DNA from: Candidatus Hamiltonella defensa 5AT (Acyrthosiphon pisum)
GTDB lineage: Bacteria > Pseudomonadota > Gammaproteobacteria > Enterobacterales > Enterobacteriaceae
NCBI RefSeq assembly: GCF_000021705.1
Contig: NC_012751.1
Span: 682,001 to 746,000 of the forward strand
Length of the DNA stretch: 64,000 nucleotides
Direction of reading: 5' to 3'
Made by a program: the position numbers and the translations under genes. This document shows, piece after piece, positions 20,201 to 29,981 of this stretch (positions are counted from its first letter, which is position 1; the number at the start of each line of letters is the position of its first letter). Below the pieces are notes generated by a model. That model did not search any database and had not been told where the DNA came from. It saw nothing but the letters and a program-made list of their open reading frames with translations.

Positions 20201-21461
20201 CAGGATGTTCACGAATGACGTCGTCTAAAATATCCCATACTACTGCTTCTTCACGCTCTACCATTTTTTTTGCGGCTTTAATGGTGGTCGCATAACCATG
20301 TAACTCAAGTTTTCCATAAATAAAAGGTTTGAACAGCTCAAGTGCCATTTTTTTTGGCAAACCACATTGATGCAAGCGTAAATAAGGTCCAACCGTAATA
20401 ACAGAACGGCCTGAGTAATCCACACGTTTACCTAATAAATTTTGACGAAAACGTCCTTGCTTTCCTTTTATCATGTCTGCCAAAGATTTCAATGGGCGTT
20501 TGTTGGAGCCCATAATAGCCCGCCCACGACGGCCGTTATCCAGAAGAGCGTCAACCGCTTCTTGTAACATCCGTTTTTCATTACGCACGATAATGTCAGG
20601 AGCTGCTAAATCAAGAAGACGTTTTAATCGGTTATTACGATTGATGACCCTGCGATAAAGATCATTGAGATCAGAAGTTGCAAAGCGGCCTCCGTCTAAA
20701 GGTACCAATGGACGCAAGTCAGGGGGTAGTACAGGTAAGACGGTGAGCACCATCCATTCAGGTTTGTTACCAGATTGAATAAAGGCTTCCAACAATTTGA
20801 TACGTTTCGTTAATTTTTTGCGCTTGGTTTCAGAATTTGTTTCATTTAATTCTTCTCGTAAAAGCTGACATTCTGCTTTTAAATCTAAATTTTTGAGAAG
20901 AAACTGGATGGCTTCTGCCCCCATTTTTGCATCAAATTCATCACCAAATTCTTCAAGTGCATCTAGATATTGTTCTTCGGTGAGGATTTGCCGGCGTTCA
21001 AGGTTGGTCATGCCACCTTCAACCACAATATAGGATTCAAAATACAATACACGCTCGATGTCACGTAAAGGCATATCTAATAAAAGGCCAATACGAGACG
21101 GTAAAGATTTTAAAAACCAGATGTGTGCAGTGGGTGAAGCCAATTCGATATGGCCCATACGATCGCGACGTACTTTAGTTTGTGTCACTTCGACACCACA
21201 TTTTTCACAAATGACCCCACGATGTTTTAAACGCTTATACTTACCACATAAACACTCATAATCCTTCACCGGGCCAAAGATACGGGCACAAAAAAGCCCA
21301 TCCCGTTCCGGCTTAAAGGTACGGTAATTAATGGTCTCTGGTTTTTTAACTTCACCAAATGACCACGAACGAATCATATCTGGAGATGCCAAGGCAATTT
21401 TAATCGCATCAAACTCTTCAGTTTTATTTTGTGCCTTAATAAATTTTATTAAATCTTTCAC
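17238..21461 (-). CDS. rpoC: RNA polymerase subunit beta'
   Basis: Catalytic subunit of RNA polymerase, 1407 residues as in E. coli. Present are the N-terminal zinc site (CLCGKYKRLKHRGVICEKC), the active-site NADFDGDQM with its three Mg-binding aspartates, the bridge-helix region TANSGYLTRRLVDVAQD, the second zinc site (CETDFGVCAHCYGRD) and the C-terminal domain. It lies 263 bases downstream of rpoB, wider than the ~76 in E. coli. Confidence 0.99.
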   Translation of the reverse strand: MKDLIKFIKAQNKTEEFDAIKIALASPDMIRSWSFGEVKKPETINYRTFKPERDGLFCARIFGPVKDYECLCGKYKRLKHRGVICEKCGVEVTQTKVRRDRMGHIELASPTAHIWFLKSLPSRIGLLLDMPLRDIERVLYFESYIVVEGGMTNLERRQILTEEQYLDALEEFGDEFDAKMGAEAIQFLLKNLDLKAECQLLREELNETNSETKRKKLTKRIKLLEAFIQSGNKPEWMVLTVLPVLPPDLRPLVPLDGGRFATSDLNDLYRRVINRNNRLKRLLDLAAPDIIVRNEKRMLQEAVDALLDNGRRGRAIMGSNKRPLKSLADMIKGKQGRFRQNLLGKRVDYSGRSVITVGPYLRLHQCGLPKKMALELFKPFIYGKLELHGYATTIKAAKKMVEREEAVVWDILDDVIREHPVLLNRAPTLHRLGIQAFEPVLIEGKAIQLHPLVCAAYNADFDGDQMAVHVPLTLEAQLEARALMMSTNNILSPANGEPIIVPSQDVVLGLYYMTRDCVNAKGEGMLLRSPREAELVYRSGVASLHAKVKVRISEEIRNTEGDVFSQTTLVDTTIGRAILWMIVPKGLPYSMVNQPLNKKSISKMLNSCYRILGLKSTVVFADKIMYTGFAYAARSGVSVGIDDMVIPIKKAEIISEAESEVAEIQEQFQSGLVTAGERYNKVIDIWAAANERVAKAMMENLSVENVLNREGVEEQQVSFNSIFMMADSGARGSAAQIRQLAGMRGLMAKPDGSIIETPITANFREGLNVLQYFISTHGARKGLADTALKTANSGYLTRRLVDVAQDLVVTEDDCGTHDGILMTPVIEGGDVKEPLRERVLGRVTAEEVLKPGTADILIPRNTLLSEKCCDLLEEHSVDSVKVRSVVSCETDFGVCAHCYGRDLARGHIINKGEAVGVIAAQSIGEPGTQLTMRTFHIGGAASRAAAESSIQVKSKGNLKLDNAKFVMNASGKLVITSRNTELKLLDDFGRTKESYRVPYGAVMAKGDGAEVTSGETVANWDPHTMPVITEVSGFIRFADMVDSQTIIRQTDELTGLSSLVVLDSSERIGSGKDLRPALKIVDAEGEGVLIPGADIPAQYFLPGKAIVQLEDGIQITAGDTLARIPQESGGTKDITGGLPRVADLFEARRPKEPAILAEISGIISFGKETKGKLRLVISPLDGSDAYEEMIPKWRQLNVFEGEVVERGDVVSDGPESAHDILRLRGVHAVTRYITNEVQEVYRLQGVKINDKHIEVIVRQMLRKATIVSSGSTDLLEGEQVEVSSVKLANRKLESEGKIPAIYIHDLLGITKASLATESFISAASFQETTRVLTDAAVSGKRDGLRGLKENVIVGRLIPAGTGYAYHQNRKHQKQKEEKGASDDLQISADEASAHLAELLNAGFNQAN

Positions 21462-21724
21462 GTATTGGCCCCTGTCGGAGTTAAGACTGAGAAATACCCA
21501 AACCTAAGCTTGAATGCAACTGTGACTAACGCACTGATCGTAGCTTCAAAATTTAAAAGCCTACGGTCCAAAAAAAAGACCTCTTTCAAAATCGACCTCG
21601 GAATGTGGCCTCAGGATTGGGTGGTGCTCGGTATTTCCATCTACTCTATGTAAACGAAAGTACCTGAGCTGCCGGTACCTTGAATCAAAAGCCCTCTCCA
21701 GGTTTTGCAAAAGGTCTAGTAAAT
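21462..21724 (-). other. rpoB-rpoC spacer
   Basis: 263 bases with no convincing gene. A small inverted repeat GTACC...GGTAC (about 21660-21680) and short A-rich runs are present; I see no clear terminator. The spacer is longer than in E. coli. Confidence 0.35.
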
Positions 21725-24700
21725 TCATTCTTCTAATTCAATGTTAATGCCAAGCGAACGAATTTCCTTTAATAGTACGTTAAAGGATTCAGGTATACCC
21801 GCCTCCATACGGTGATCACCATCAACAATGTTTTTATACATCTTGGTGCGCCCGTTGACATCATCGGATTTCACTGTAAGCATCTCTTGTAATGTGTAAG
21901 CGGCACCATAGGCTTCTAGTGCCCAGACTTCCATTTCACCAAACCGTTGCCCACCAAATTGCGCTTTACCCCCCAGAGGCTGTTGAGTCACTAGACTGTA
22001 AGAGCCGGTAGAGCGAGAGTGCATTTTATCATCCACGAGATGATTTAATTTGAGCATGTACATATAACCGACTGTCACAGGGCGCTCAAATTGTTCACCG
22101 GTTCGCCCATCAAACAAATTAATTTGACCAGAAGTAGGGAGATCTGCCAATTTTAACAATTGTTTGATTTCTTTTTCTTTGGCACCATCAAAAACAGGGG
22201 TTGCAATAGTCATGCCTTTTTTCAGGTTCTCAGCTAAAGACAATATTTCTTTGTCAGAAAAAGTACTTAAATCTACTGTTTGACAAACACCATCCCCGAG
22301 ATCATAGGCTTTTTGAATAAATTTACGCAGCTTGGAGACACGTTCATTCTTTTTTAGCATTTCATTGATTTTGTTTCCAATCCCCTTGGCGGCCATCCCT
22401 AAATGGGTCTCTAAAATTTGACCAATATTCATTCGTGAAGGTACACCTAATGGACTTAATACGATATCGACTGGATTGCCTTCTTCATCATAAGGCATAT
22501 CTTCTACAGGATTGATTTTAGAAATAACGCCTTTATTGCCATGACGCCCCGCCATTTTATCGCCTGGCTGAATCTGACGTTTGACTGCCAAATAAACTTT
22601 AACAATTTTAAGGACCCCTGGAGCCAAATCATCACCTTGGGTAATTTTTCGGCGTTTAACCTCCATTTTTTTATCAAACTCAGCTTTCATTTCATCGTAT
22701 TGTTCGGCCAATTGCTCAAGCTGCTCTTGTTTTTGTTCTTCAGAAAGAGGCAGCTCCAACCACCGCTCACAAGGTAATCGACTTAGTTTTTCAGATGTGA
22801 TACCGCCAGAAATAAGAACCGCTTTGATGCGCCCAAATAAAGCCGCTTCTAGAATTTTTAATTCTTCGGAGAGATCTTTTTTGACTTGTTTGAGCTCCAT
22901 TTCTTCAATTTCTAATGCACGTTTGTCTTTTTCTACACCATCTCGTGTGAAAATTTGTACATCAATCACAGTAGCAGAAACACCATTAGGCACACGCAAA
23001 GAAGAATCTTTTACATCAGAGGCTTTCTCTCCAAAAATGGCGCGTAGCAATTTTTCTTCTGGACTTAATTGAGTTTCACCTTTAGGCGTGACTTTACCTA
23101 CTAAAATATCACCACCATTGACTTCTGCACCTATGTATACAATTCCGGATTCGTCTAGTTTAGACAGCGCGGCTTCTCCAACGTTAGGAATGTCTGCGGT
23201 GACCTCTTCAGAGCCTAATTTGGTATCACGAGAAATACAAGCCAATTCTTGAATTTGAATAGTGGTAAAACGATCTTCTTGCATAACGCGTTCAGAAACC
23301 AAGATGGAGTCTTCAAAGTTGTATCCATTCCAAGGCATGAAAGCCACTCGCATATTTTGGCCTAATGCAAGTTCACCTAAATCTGTTGAAGGGCCGTCGG
23401 CAAGTACATTACCTCGTTCAACCAGTTCCCCGAGATTGATACAGGGTATTTGGTTGATGCAGGTATTTTGGTTGGAACGCGTATATTTGTTGAGATTGTA
23501 AATATCAATCCCGGCTTCGCCGGGATGCATTTCGTTTTCATTGACCTTTATGACAATACGGGATGCATCAACATACTGAACACTGCCTCCTCGCTTAGCA
23601 ACGCAAGTGACACCTGAATCAACAGCCACAGCGCGTTCCATACCTGTACCGACCAAAGGTTTATCCGCACGTAAAGTAGGAACAGCTTGGCGTTGCATGT
23701 TCGCACCCATGAGAGCACGGTTAGCATCATCGTGTTCTAGGAATGGAATTAAAGACGCCCCTACAGAGACAATCTGTTGCGTTGAAACATCCATATAGTC
23801 GACTTGTTCTTTTCTAAACAAGCTGGATTCACCTTTATTACGGCACGTCACTAAATCTTCAATAAAATAACCGTTATCGTCCAGATTTGAGTTCGCCTGA
23901 GCGATAACAAAGTTGCCTTCTTCGATGGCGGATAAATAATGAATTTCATTGGTGACTGCACCTTCATGTACACTTCGATAGGGCGTTTCTAAAAAACCGT
24001 ATTCGTTCGTGCACGCATACACAGATAAAGAGTTAATTAAACCGATGTTTGGACCTTCAGGCGTTTCAATAGGACAGACTTTACCGTAATGGGTAGGATG
24101 AACATCTCGAACTTCAAAACCTGCTCGTTCTCGCGTCAATCCGCCTGGACCTAAAGCAGAAATACGGCGCTTATGTGTAATTTCAGATAATGGATTATTT
24201 TGATCCATAAATTGAGAGAGCTGGCTAGAGCCAAAAAATTCTTTGACTGCCGCAGAAATGGGCTTAGCGTTGATCATATCTTGTGGCATTAGGGTATCAA
24301 GATCGCCTAAAGAAAGACGTTCTTTAACCGCTCTTTCAACACGCACTAAACCAATACGAAACTGATTCTCTGCCATTTCGCCAACAGAACGGATGCGACG
24401 GTTACCTAGATGATCAATATCGTCAATTTCACCTTTACCATTACGAATACCAATCAATTTTTTCATTACTTCAATAATGTCTTCTTTACTTAAAATGCCT
24501 GATCCTTCGATTTCATCACGTAATAATGATCGATTAAATTTCATTCGACCCACTGCGGATAAGTCATAACGCTCTTCAGAGAAGAATAAATTTTCGAATA
24601 AATTTTCAGCTGCTTCACGTGTTGGAGGTTCGCCTGGACGCATCATACGATAAATTTCAACCAAAGCACTTAAGCGATCGGTGGTGGGATCAACCTTCAA

Positions 24701-25750
24701 AGTTTGAGAGATATAATCACCATGATCTAAATCATTAGTGAATATGGTTTCAATTTGCTGATGACCGGCTTGGCTGAGTTTAGCCAACAAATCAAATGAA
24801 AGTTCTGTATTAGCAGAACATATCAATTCACCTGTATTTTCATCGATATAATCTTGTGCGACAACTTTACCAATAATGTATTCGACAGGGACTTCAATAC
24901 GCTGAATTTGGTCTTTATCAAGTTGACGAATATGGCGAGCAGTAACACGGCGACCCTTTTCAACATAAATTTTTCCATTGATTTGAATATCAAAAGAAGC
25001 TGTTTCACCACGAAGACGTTCTGGAACTAAATTCATTTCTAATTTGTCGTTACAAATTTCAAAGCGTACTTTTTCAAAAAATAAATTCAAAATGTCAGTG
25101 GTGCTATAATCCAATGCGCGCAAAATGATCGTTGCAGGGAGTTTACGGCGACGGTCAATACGTACAAATAGATTATCTTTTGGATCAAACTCTAAATCTA
25201 ACCAAGATCCGCGATAAGGAATCACTCTTGCATTGTAAAGAACTTTGCCCGATGAATGCGTTTTACCTTTATCACTGTCAAAAAAAACACCGGGGCTACG
25301 ATGCAACTGAGAGACCACCACCCTTTCAGTACCGTTAACAACAAAAGTACCATTTTCAGTCATCAGTGGGATTTCTCCCATATAGACCTCTTGTTCTTTG
25401 ATGTCTTTAACTGTACCTTCGGGCGCCTCTTTTTCATAAACAACAAGGCGTAATTTAACTCGCAAAGGTGCAGAGTAGGTTGCCCCGCGAATTTGGCATT
25501 CTTTAACATCAAATACAGGTTCACCAAGACGATAATTGACATACTGTAATTCAGAGTGGGCACTGTAACTCTGAATAGGAAAAACAGAACGAAATGCAGC
25601 TTCTAGACCTTGTTGCCCTTTGGGATCTTGCTCAATAAATTTTTGAAATGAATCGAGCTGGATAGAAAGCAGATAAGGTATATCTAATACTTGTGGACGC
25701 TTTCCAAAATTTTTACGAATCCGTTTTTTCTCGGTATAGGAGTAGACCAT
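21725..25750 (-). CDS. rpoB: RNA polymerase subunit beta
   Basis: Second-largest RNA polymerase subunit, 1341 residues (E. coli 1342). The rifampicin region reads [31 protein letters not shown], i.e. wild type at the usual resistance positions (Asp, His, Ser equivalents present). Other landmarks are KRPLxx-type fork segments, [15 protein letters not shown] and the C-terminal [25 protein letters not shown]. Part of the rplJL-rpoBC transcription unit on -. Confidence 0.99.
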
Positions 25751-26188
25751 AGGTTCCTCAGCTCGCTTTTCAATGACCTAGTCTGCCCTTTTAAGGCAAT
25801 GAATAAAATTTTTCATTACAACACAGACAAAATGGTTTTTTATTCGTGCTATCCCAAAAAATGTTTAACGAATGCTTAAAAAAGGGCGATTTATACAACA
25901 CGATTTTTTTGGATAACTGTCGATGAAATATCGAAAATGTGTCTTTTAATGTTTACTATCACTCTTCGAATACTTGATGCCCGTCATATTCTTCAATTCA
26001 GGATGGCTTTTGATCTTAAAATACGTCAATTTATAGGTAATAGACGCCTTCAAGGACGAAGATTGCTTCACATTTTTAACAACGACGAACACCCTGTATT
26101 CATTGAATGAACTATCGAGGCTTTCTGAAGAACATTGCTCTTAACATTCCTTGAACATATGAGGTTTTAGCGTATTGGATATCGATTT
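25751..26188 (-). other. rplL-rpoB intergenic leader
   Basis: 438 bases between rplL and rpoB. In E. coli this interval (about 320 bases) contains a partial terminator and an RNase III site that set the ratio of L7/L12 to RNA polymerase. A similar role is likely by position, but I could not identify a convincing terminator hairpin by eye. No gene is seen. Confidence 0.4.
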
Positions 26189-26563
26189 TTATTTAATATC
26201 AACATCAGCACCGGCTTCTTCAAGCGTTTTTTTCAAGCTTTCTGCTTCTTCTTTATTAATGCCTTCTTTCACATTTTTTGGAGCAGCTTCGACCAATTCT
26301 TTTGCCTCTTTTAGGCCTAATCCTGTCGCACCACGTACCGCTTTAATCACAGCCACTTTGTTCTCACCGAAGGATTTCAATATAACGTCAAATTCTGTTT
26401 TTTCTTCAACTGCTTCTGCAGGGGCAGCTGCAACAGCAACAGCTGCTGCTGCAGAAACGCCAAATTCTTTTTCCATGATGGAGATCAGATCTAGTACGTT
26501 TGTGATGGTCATTTCTCTAATAGAATTAGTAATATCTACAAGTTTTTTTTGATCGATAGACAT
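26189..26563 (-). CDS. rplL: 50S ribosomal protein L7/L12
   Basis: Stalk protein that recruits translation GTPases. The 124-residue product has the N-terminal dimerisation domain (ITNSIREMTITNVLDLISIMEKEFGVS), an Ala/Val hinge rich in A (residues ~38-52) and the C-terminal factor-binding domain (EFDVILKSFGENKVAVIKAVRGATGLGLKEAKELVE). It is paired with rplJ 52 bases upstream. Confidence 0.98.
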   Translation of the reverse strand: MSIDQKKLVDITNSIREMTITNVLDLISIMEKEFGVSAAAAVAVAAAPAEAVEEKTEFDVILKSFGENKVAVIKAVRGATGLGLKEAKELVEAAPKNVKEGINKEEAESLKKTLEEAGADVDIK

Positions 26564-26615
26564 AAAAAGTATTCCTAAAATTGAATCTATGTTTAATAGA
26601 TGAAAGTAAAATTGG

Positions 26616-27113
26616 TTAAATAGCTTCTCTTTTTGCTTTTAAAGCCGCGAGTGTTCGAACAAGCTTACCTACAGAAGCCTCTTTTAATGTTGCCATGAGT
26701 CGTGCAATTGCCTCCTCATAAGTAGGTAAGGTGGCTAAACGATCAATATCTGATACGGGAATCAGAGTGCCTTCAAAAGCCGCAGCTTTGATTTCAAATT
26801 CTTTATTGAGTTTGGCGAATTCTTTAAACAAACGGGCCGCGGCGCCAGGGTGTTCAGTAGAGAATGCAATCAAAGTTGGGCCCACAAAGGTGTCTTGCAA
26901 GCATTCAAAATCAGTACTGAAAACAACGCGACGCATTAAAGTATTGCGAACAACACGCATGTATACACCTGCCTCCCGAGCTGCTTTACGTAGGCCTGTC
27001 ATTTTAGCAACAGTCACCCCTCGAGTATCAGCAACTACAGCAGAAAGTGCACCTTTGGCAATCTCTTTGACCTCATCAACAATGGCTTTTTTGTCTTGAA
27101 GATTTAATGGCAT
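26616..27113 (-). CDS. rplJ: 50S ribosomal protein L10
   Basis: Base of the L7/L12 stalk, 165 residues. It begins MPLNLQDKKAIVDEVKEIAKGALSAVVADTRGV and ends with the helix that binds L7/L12 dimers. L10 with L7/L12 is known to repress its own operon by binding the rplJ leader; the 357-base leader upstream fits this. Confidence 0.98.
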   Translation of the reverse strand: MPLNLQDKKAIVDEVKEIAKGALSAVVADTRGVTVAKMTGLRKAAREAGVYMRVVRNTLMRRVVFSTDFECLQDTFVGPTLIAFSTEHPGAAARLFKEFAKLNKEFEIKAAAFEGTLIPVSDIDRLATLPTYEEAIARLMATLKEASVGKLVRTLAALKAKREAI

Positions 27114-27470
27114 TAATTTTTGCTCCTAATTTAGGCGGGGAACCCGACATTGACATCACCCGAGATTCATTAAAAAAACGAACCTCACACGGGTTCTGAA
27201 ACATGGTGAACAGAATCGAGCAAAAAAATAAAATTTATCTTTTATGGCTGCTCTGTCACCGTCTACGCAGGCAATTAAGCACTTTTTTTGCACCTAGCGA
27301 TCTTGAACGGCGGCTTTAATAGATAAAGCTTCAGCCGAAAATCCAATTACTTAATGTTAGTGGCTAAGGTTACATTAGCATCGAACTTTACCCACATCTT
27401 GAATCGATAACGATAGCTCTAAAATTTATTTGTCTTGACATTGAGCACAAATAATAAAAATCACTAAAGG
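27114..27470 (-). promoter_or_regulatory. rplJ (L10) leader
   Basis: 357 bases between rplA and rplJ. On - it contains paired segments such as CGGCTGAAGC/GCCGCC, the segment TGCCTGCGTAGACGGTGACAG and, near the gene, GGTTCCCCGCC before the ribosome site AGGAGCA. By position it is the L10 leader, where the L10-L12 complex is known to control translation of rplJL; a promoter is also expected here. Assigned by synteny and general structure only. Confidence 0.55.
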
Positions 27471-28172
27471 TTAAACAAGAGAAGACAAAGCACTTTGATC
27501 AATCATAAGACCTGCCCCCATAGTGGTTGATAAGCTGATTTTTTTGATATAAAGCCCTTTTGCTGTAGCTGGCTTGGCTTTTTTTAATGCGGAAATGAGA
27601 GCTTCCAAATTCTCTTTCAATTTATGAGCATCAAAATCAATTTTGCCAATTGTAGTGTGGATAATACCGTTTTTGTCGTTACGATAACGAATTTGTCCTG
27701 CCTTAGCATTTGTAACTGCTTCTGCGATATTAGGAGTCACTGTCCCTACTTTTGGATTTGGCATTAAGCCGCGTGGGCCAAGAATTTGGCCTAATTGACC
27801 AACAACACGCATTGCATCAGGAGAAGCAATCACAACATCAAAATTCATTTCACCATTTCTAATTTGAGCGGCTAAATCATCCATTCCAACCAGTTCTGCA
27901 CCTGCATTGTTCGCCGCTTCGGCATTTGCTCCTTGAGTAAATACTGCAACACGGACAGAACGGCCTGTACCATGCGGCAAAACAGTGGCACCTCTTACAT
28001 TTTGATCAGATTTACGTGCATCAATCCCTAAATTTACAGCCACATCAACACTTTCTGTAAATTTGGCGGTGGCGAGCTTTTTCAACAAAAGGAAGGCATC
28101 ATCAAGATCATATTGCTTAGCAGTATCTACCTTTTCACGGATAACACGCATACGTTTGCTTAATTTTGACAT
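27471..28172 (-). CDS. rplA: 50S ribosomal protein L1
   Basis: L1-stalk protein, 233 residues (E. coli 234). Starts MSKLSKRMRVIREKVDTAKQYDLDDAF and contains GTGRSVRVAVFTQG and ILGPRGLMPNPKVGTVTPN, the conserved RNA-binding region. L1 represses the rplK-rplA message in relatives. Four bases after rplK. Confidence 0.98.
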   Translation of the reverse strand: MSKLSKRMRVIREKVDTAKQYDLDDAFLLLKKLATAKFTESVDVAVNLGIDARKSDQNVRGATVLPHGTGRSVRVAVFTQGANAEAANNAGAELVGMDDLAAQIRNGEMNFDVVIASPDAMRVVGQLGQILGPRGLMPNPKVGTVTPNIAEAVTNAKAGQIRYRNDKNGIIHTTIGKIDFDAHKLKENLEALISALKKAKPATAKGLYIKKISLSTTMGAGLMIDQSALSSLV

Positions 28173-28176
28173 TTTA

Positions 28177-28605
28177 CTATTCCTCCACCTCTAATCCCAT
28201 GGATCGAGCCGTGCCTAATATAGACTGAATGTTTGCATCAATACTGGTCCCCGTCATATCTGCCTGCTTGGTTTCCGCAATTTCACGAACTTGAGTTTTA
28301 GTGACTTTACCTATTTTATTTGTATTTGGTTTTGGAGAACCCGATTTAACACCCGCTGCTTTTAGCAATAAAACTGCAGCAGGAACGGTTTTAGTTTCAA
28401 AAGTAAAAGAACGATCAGCATAGACAGTAATGACAACAGGGATTGGTAAACCCTTTTCTAAAGGTTCAGTCTTCGCATTAAAGGCTTTGCAAAATTCCAT
28501 AATATTCACCCCCTGCTGACCTAAAGCAGGCCCGACCGGAGGACTTGGGTTAGCCATTCCAGCTGAAACTTGAAGCTTAACAATAGCCTGTATTTTTTTA
28601 GCCAT
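28177..28605 (-). CDS. rplK: 50S ribosomal protein L11
   Basis: GTPase-centre protein of 142 residues. The N-terminal proline-rich domain (GMANPSPPVGPALGQQGVNIMEFCKAFN) and the rRNA-binding C-terminal domain (SGSPKPNTNKIGKVTKTQVREIAETKQ) are intact. First gene of the rplKA unit, preceded by its own promoter candidate. Confidence 0.98.
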   Translation of the reverse strand: MAKKIQAIVKLQVSAGMANPSPPVGPALGQQGVNIMEFCKAFNAKTEPLEKGLPIPVVITVYADRSFTFETKTVPAAVLLLKAAGVKSGSPKPNTNKIGKVTKTQVREIAETKQADMTGTSIDANIQSILGTARSMGLEVEE

Positions 28606-28896
28606 TTATAATTTCCTTAATTTGGGTTATAGCGCCTTTTTGGGGCTCCCCATGTTTTACAAATTTAATAAATTAAATCGTTGATTTAATTATGTTAGTT
28701 GACTTGGTACGTTTTTAAAAAACGAGCATAACCCTGTATTTATATGAAGCTTCGATCATCTCAATAAATTTTGTGCTTTTTTTATAACGAGTATCCAATT
28801 ATTTTTTTGATTTTTACGGGAATTTTATTAAAAAATTTTTACTTTTAATGCCAAAAAAAATGGCATGAACTCATGATAAAAAATAAAAAGCGCTCA

Positions 28897-28925
28897 ATTG
28901 TATTGTGATTTGATATCTTCGGCAA
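28897..28925 (-). promoter_or_regulatory. Candidate sigma-70 promoter for rplKA
   Basis: On the - strand TTGCCG (-35) and TACAAT (-10) are separated by exactly 17 bases, inside the 374-base nusG-rplK spacer (28606-28979). E. coli also has a promoter here. The -35 box is only partly consensus. The rest of the spacer is very A/T-rich, with a small stem ATGCCA/TGGCAT around 28850-28866. Confidence 0.6.
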
Positions 28926-28979
28926 GATTCAAATGATGATTTATATTTTAAAACTGGCCAAAATTTTAATAAAAAATAG

Positions 28980-29519
28980 TTACCCTTTTTCTATTTGACT
29001 AAAATCGAGCTCAACCGGAGTTGCTCGACCAAAAATAGAAACAGAAACTTTTAGGCGGCTTTTCTCATAATCGACTTCTTCGACAGTACCGTTAAATTCA
29101 GCGAAAGGGCCCTCATTAACACGAACTAATTCACCGGGTTCAAATAATGTTTTTGGTCTTGGTTTATCTGTGGTCTGCTGTAAACGATTGATGATGGCAT
29201 CCGCTTCTTTATCGGTAATAGGAGTAGGCACAATTCCACCAATAAAACCCATGACTCTGGGTACACTCCGTACGAGATGCCAGCTTGCATCATTCATGAT
29301 CATTTGTACTAATACATAGCCTGGAAAAAATTTGCGTTCACTTTTTCGGCGTTGCCCAGAGCGGACTTCAACGACCTCTTCTGTCGGAACCATCACATCG
29401 CCAAAATAATCCTCCATGCTATGCAACTTAATATGTTCATGTAAAGATTGCTTTACTCTGCTTTCAAATCCGGAAAAAGCCTGAACAACATACCAACGTT
29501 TTTTCGTTACTTCAGACAT
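28980..29519 (-). CDS. nusG: Transcription termination/antitermination factor NusG
   Basis: Elongation factor that links RNA polymerase to Rho or S10. The 179-residue protein (E. coli 181) has the NGN domain (KRWYVVQAFSGFESRVKQSLHEHI, FFPGYVLVQM) and the C-terminal KOW domain (FEPGELVRVNEGPFAEFNGTVEEVDYEKSRLKV). The start codon is one base after the secE stop, so the two are coupled. Confidence 0.98.
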   Translation of the reverse strand: MSEVTKKRWYVVQAFSGFESRVKQSLHEHIKLHSMEDYFGDVMVPTEEVVEVRSGQRRKSERKFFPGYVLVQMIMNDASWHLVRSVPRVMGFIGGIVPTPITDKEADAIINRLQQTTDKPRPKTLFEPGELVRVNEGPFAEFNGTVEEVDYEKSRLKVSVSIFGRATPVELDFSQIEKG

Positions 29520-29520
29520 C

Positions 29521-29904
29521 TTAGAACCTCAGGCCAGTAATAAAGGAAATGAGGCGGACTAAAATACTATCAATTCCCCATAAAATAAGTGACATCACTA
29601 GTGTTATTAATGCAACAATTAAAGTAGTTTGAAGCGTCTCCTGACGAGTCGGCCAAATGACCTTTCGCATTTCTATACGTGCTTCACGAGCAAATTCTAA
29701 ACTCGCTTTGCCTTTTTTGGTGAGCAGTGCCATTCCGCCTGCAATAGAAATAATAATAACAATGATAAATGCACGCAGCGGTAAGTTAACATTTTGGTAA
29801 TAGTAATTACCTAAAATCGCCGTTATCAATAGTAAAAAAACAATGAGCCATTTCACCATATCTAGACGAGGCTTATTTTTTTGAGTTTCGCTATTTGCAC
29901 CCAT
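29521..29904 (-). CDS. secE: Preprotein translocase subunit SecE
   Basis: Essential clamp subunit of the SecYEG channel, 127 residues. Three membrane spans are visible: about 17-35 (WLIVFLLLITAILGNYYY), 44-61 and 92-112. The amphipathic stretch FAREARIEMRKVIWPTRQETLQTT before the last span is the family signature. Its upstream neighbour is tuf, separated by a strong terminator, so a promoter for secE-nusG might lie in the 77-base gap. Confidence 0.97.
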   Translation of the reverse strand: MGANSETQKNKPRLDMVKWLIVFLLLITAILGNYYYQNVNLPLRAFIIVIIISIAGGMALLTKKGKASLEFAREARIEMRKVIWPTRQETLQTTLIVALITLVMSLILWGIDSILVRLISFITGLRF

Positions 29905-29934
29905 AAAACCAAATCCTTAAAGGTGTATCCAAGG

Positions 29935-29962
29935 AAAAAAGGGCATCGATTGATGCCCCTTT
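29935..29962 (-). terminator. Intrinsic terminator after tuf
   Basis: On the - strand GGGCATC-AATC-GATGCCC forms a perfect seven-pair stem followed by six T. It lies 24 to 47 bases past the tuf stop and separates tuf from secE. Confidence 0.88.
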
Positions 29963-29981
29963 ATAGAGAACTACATCAAAT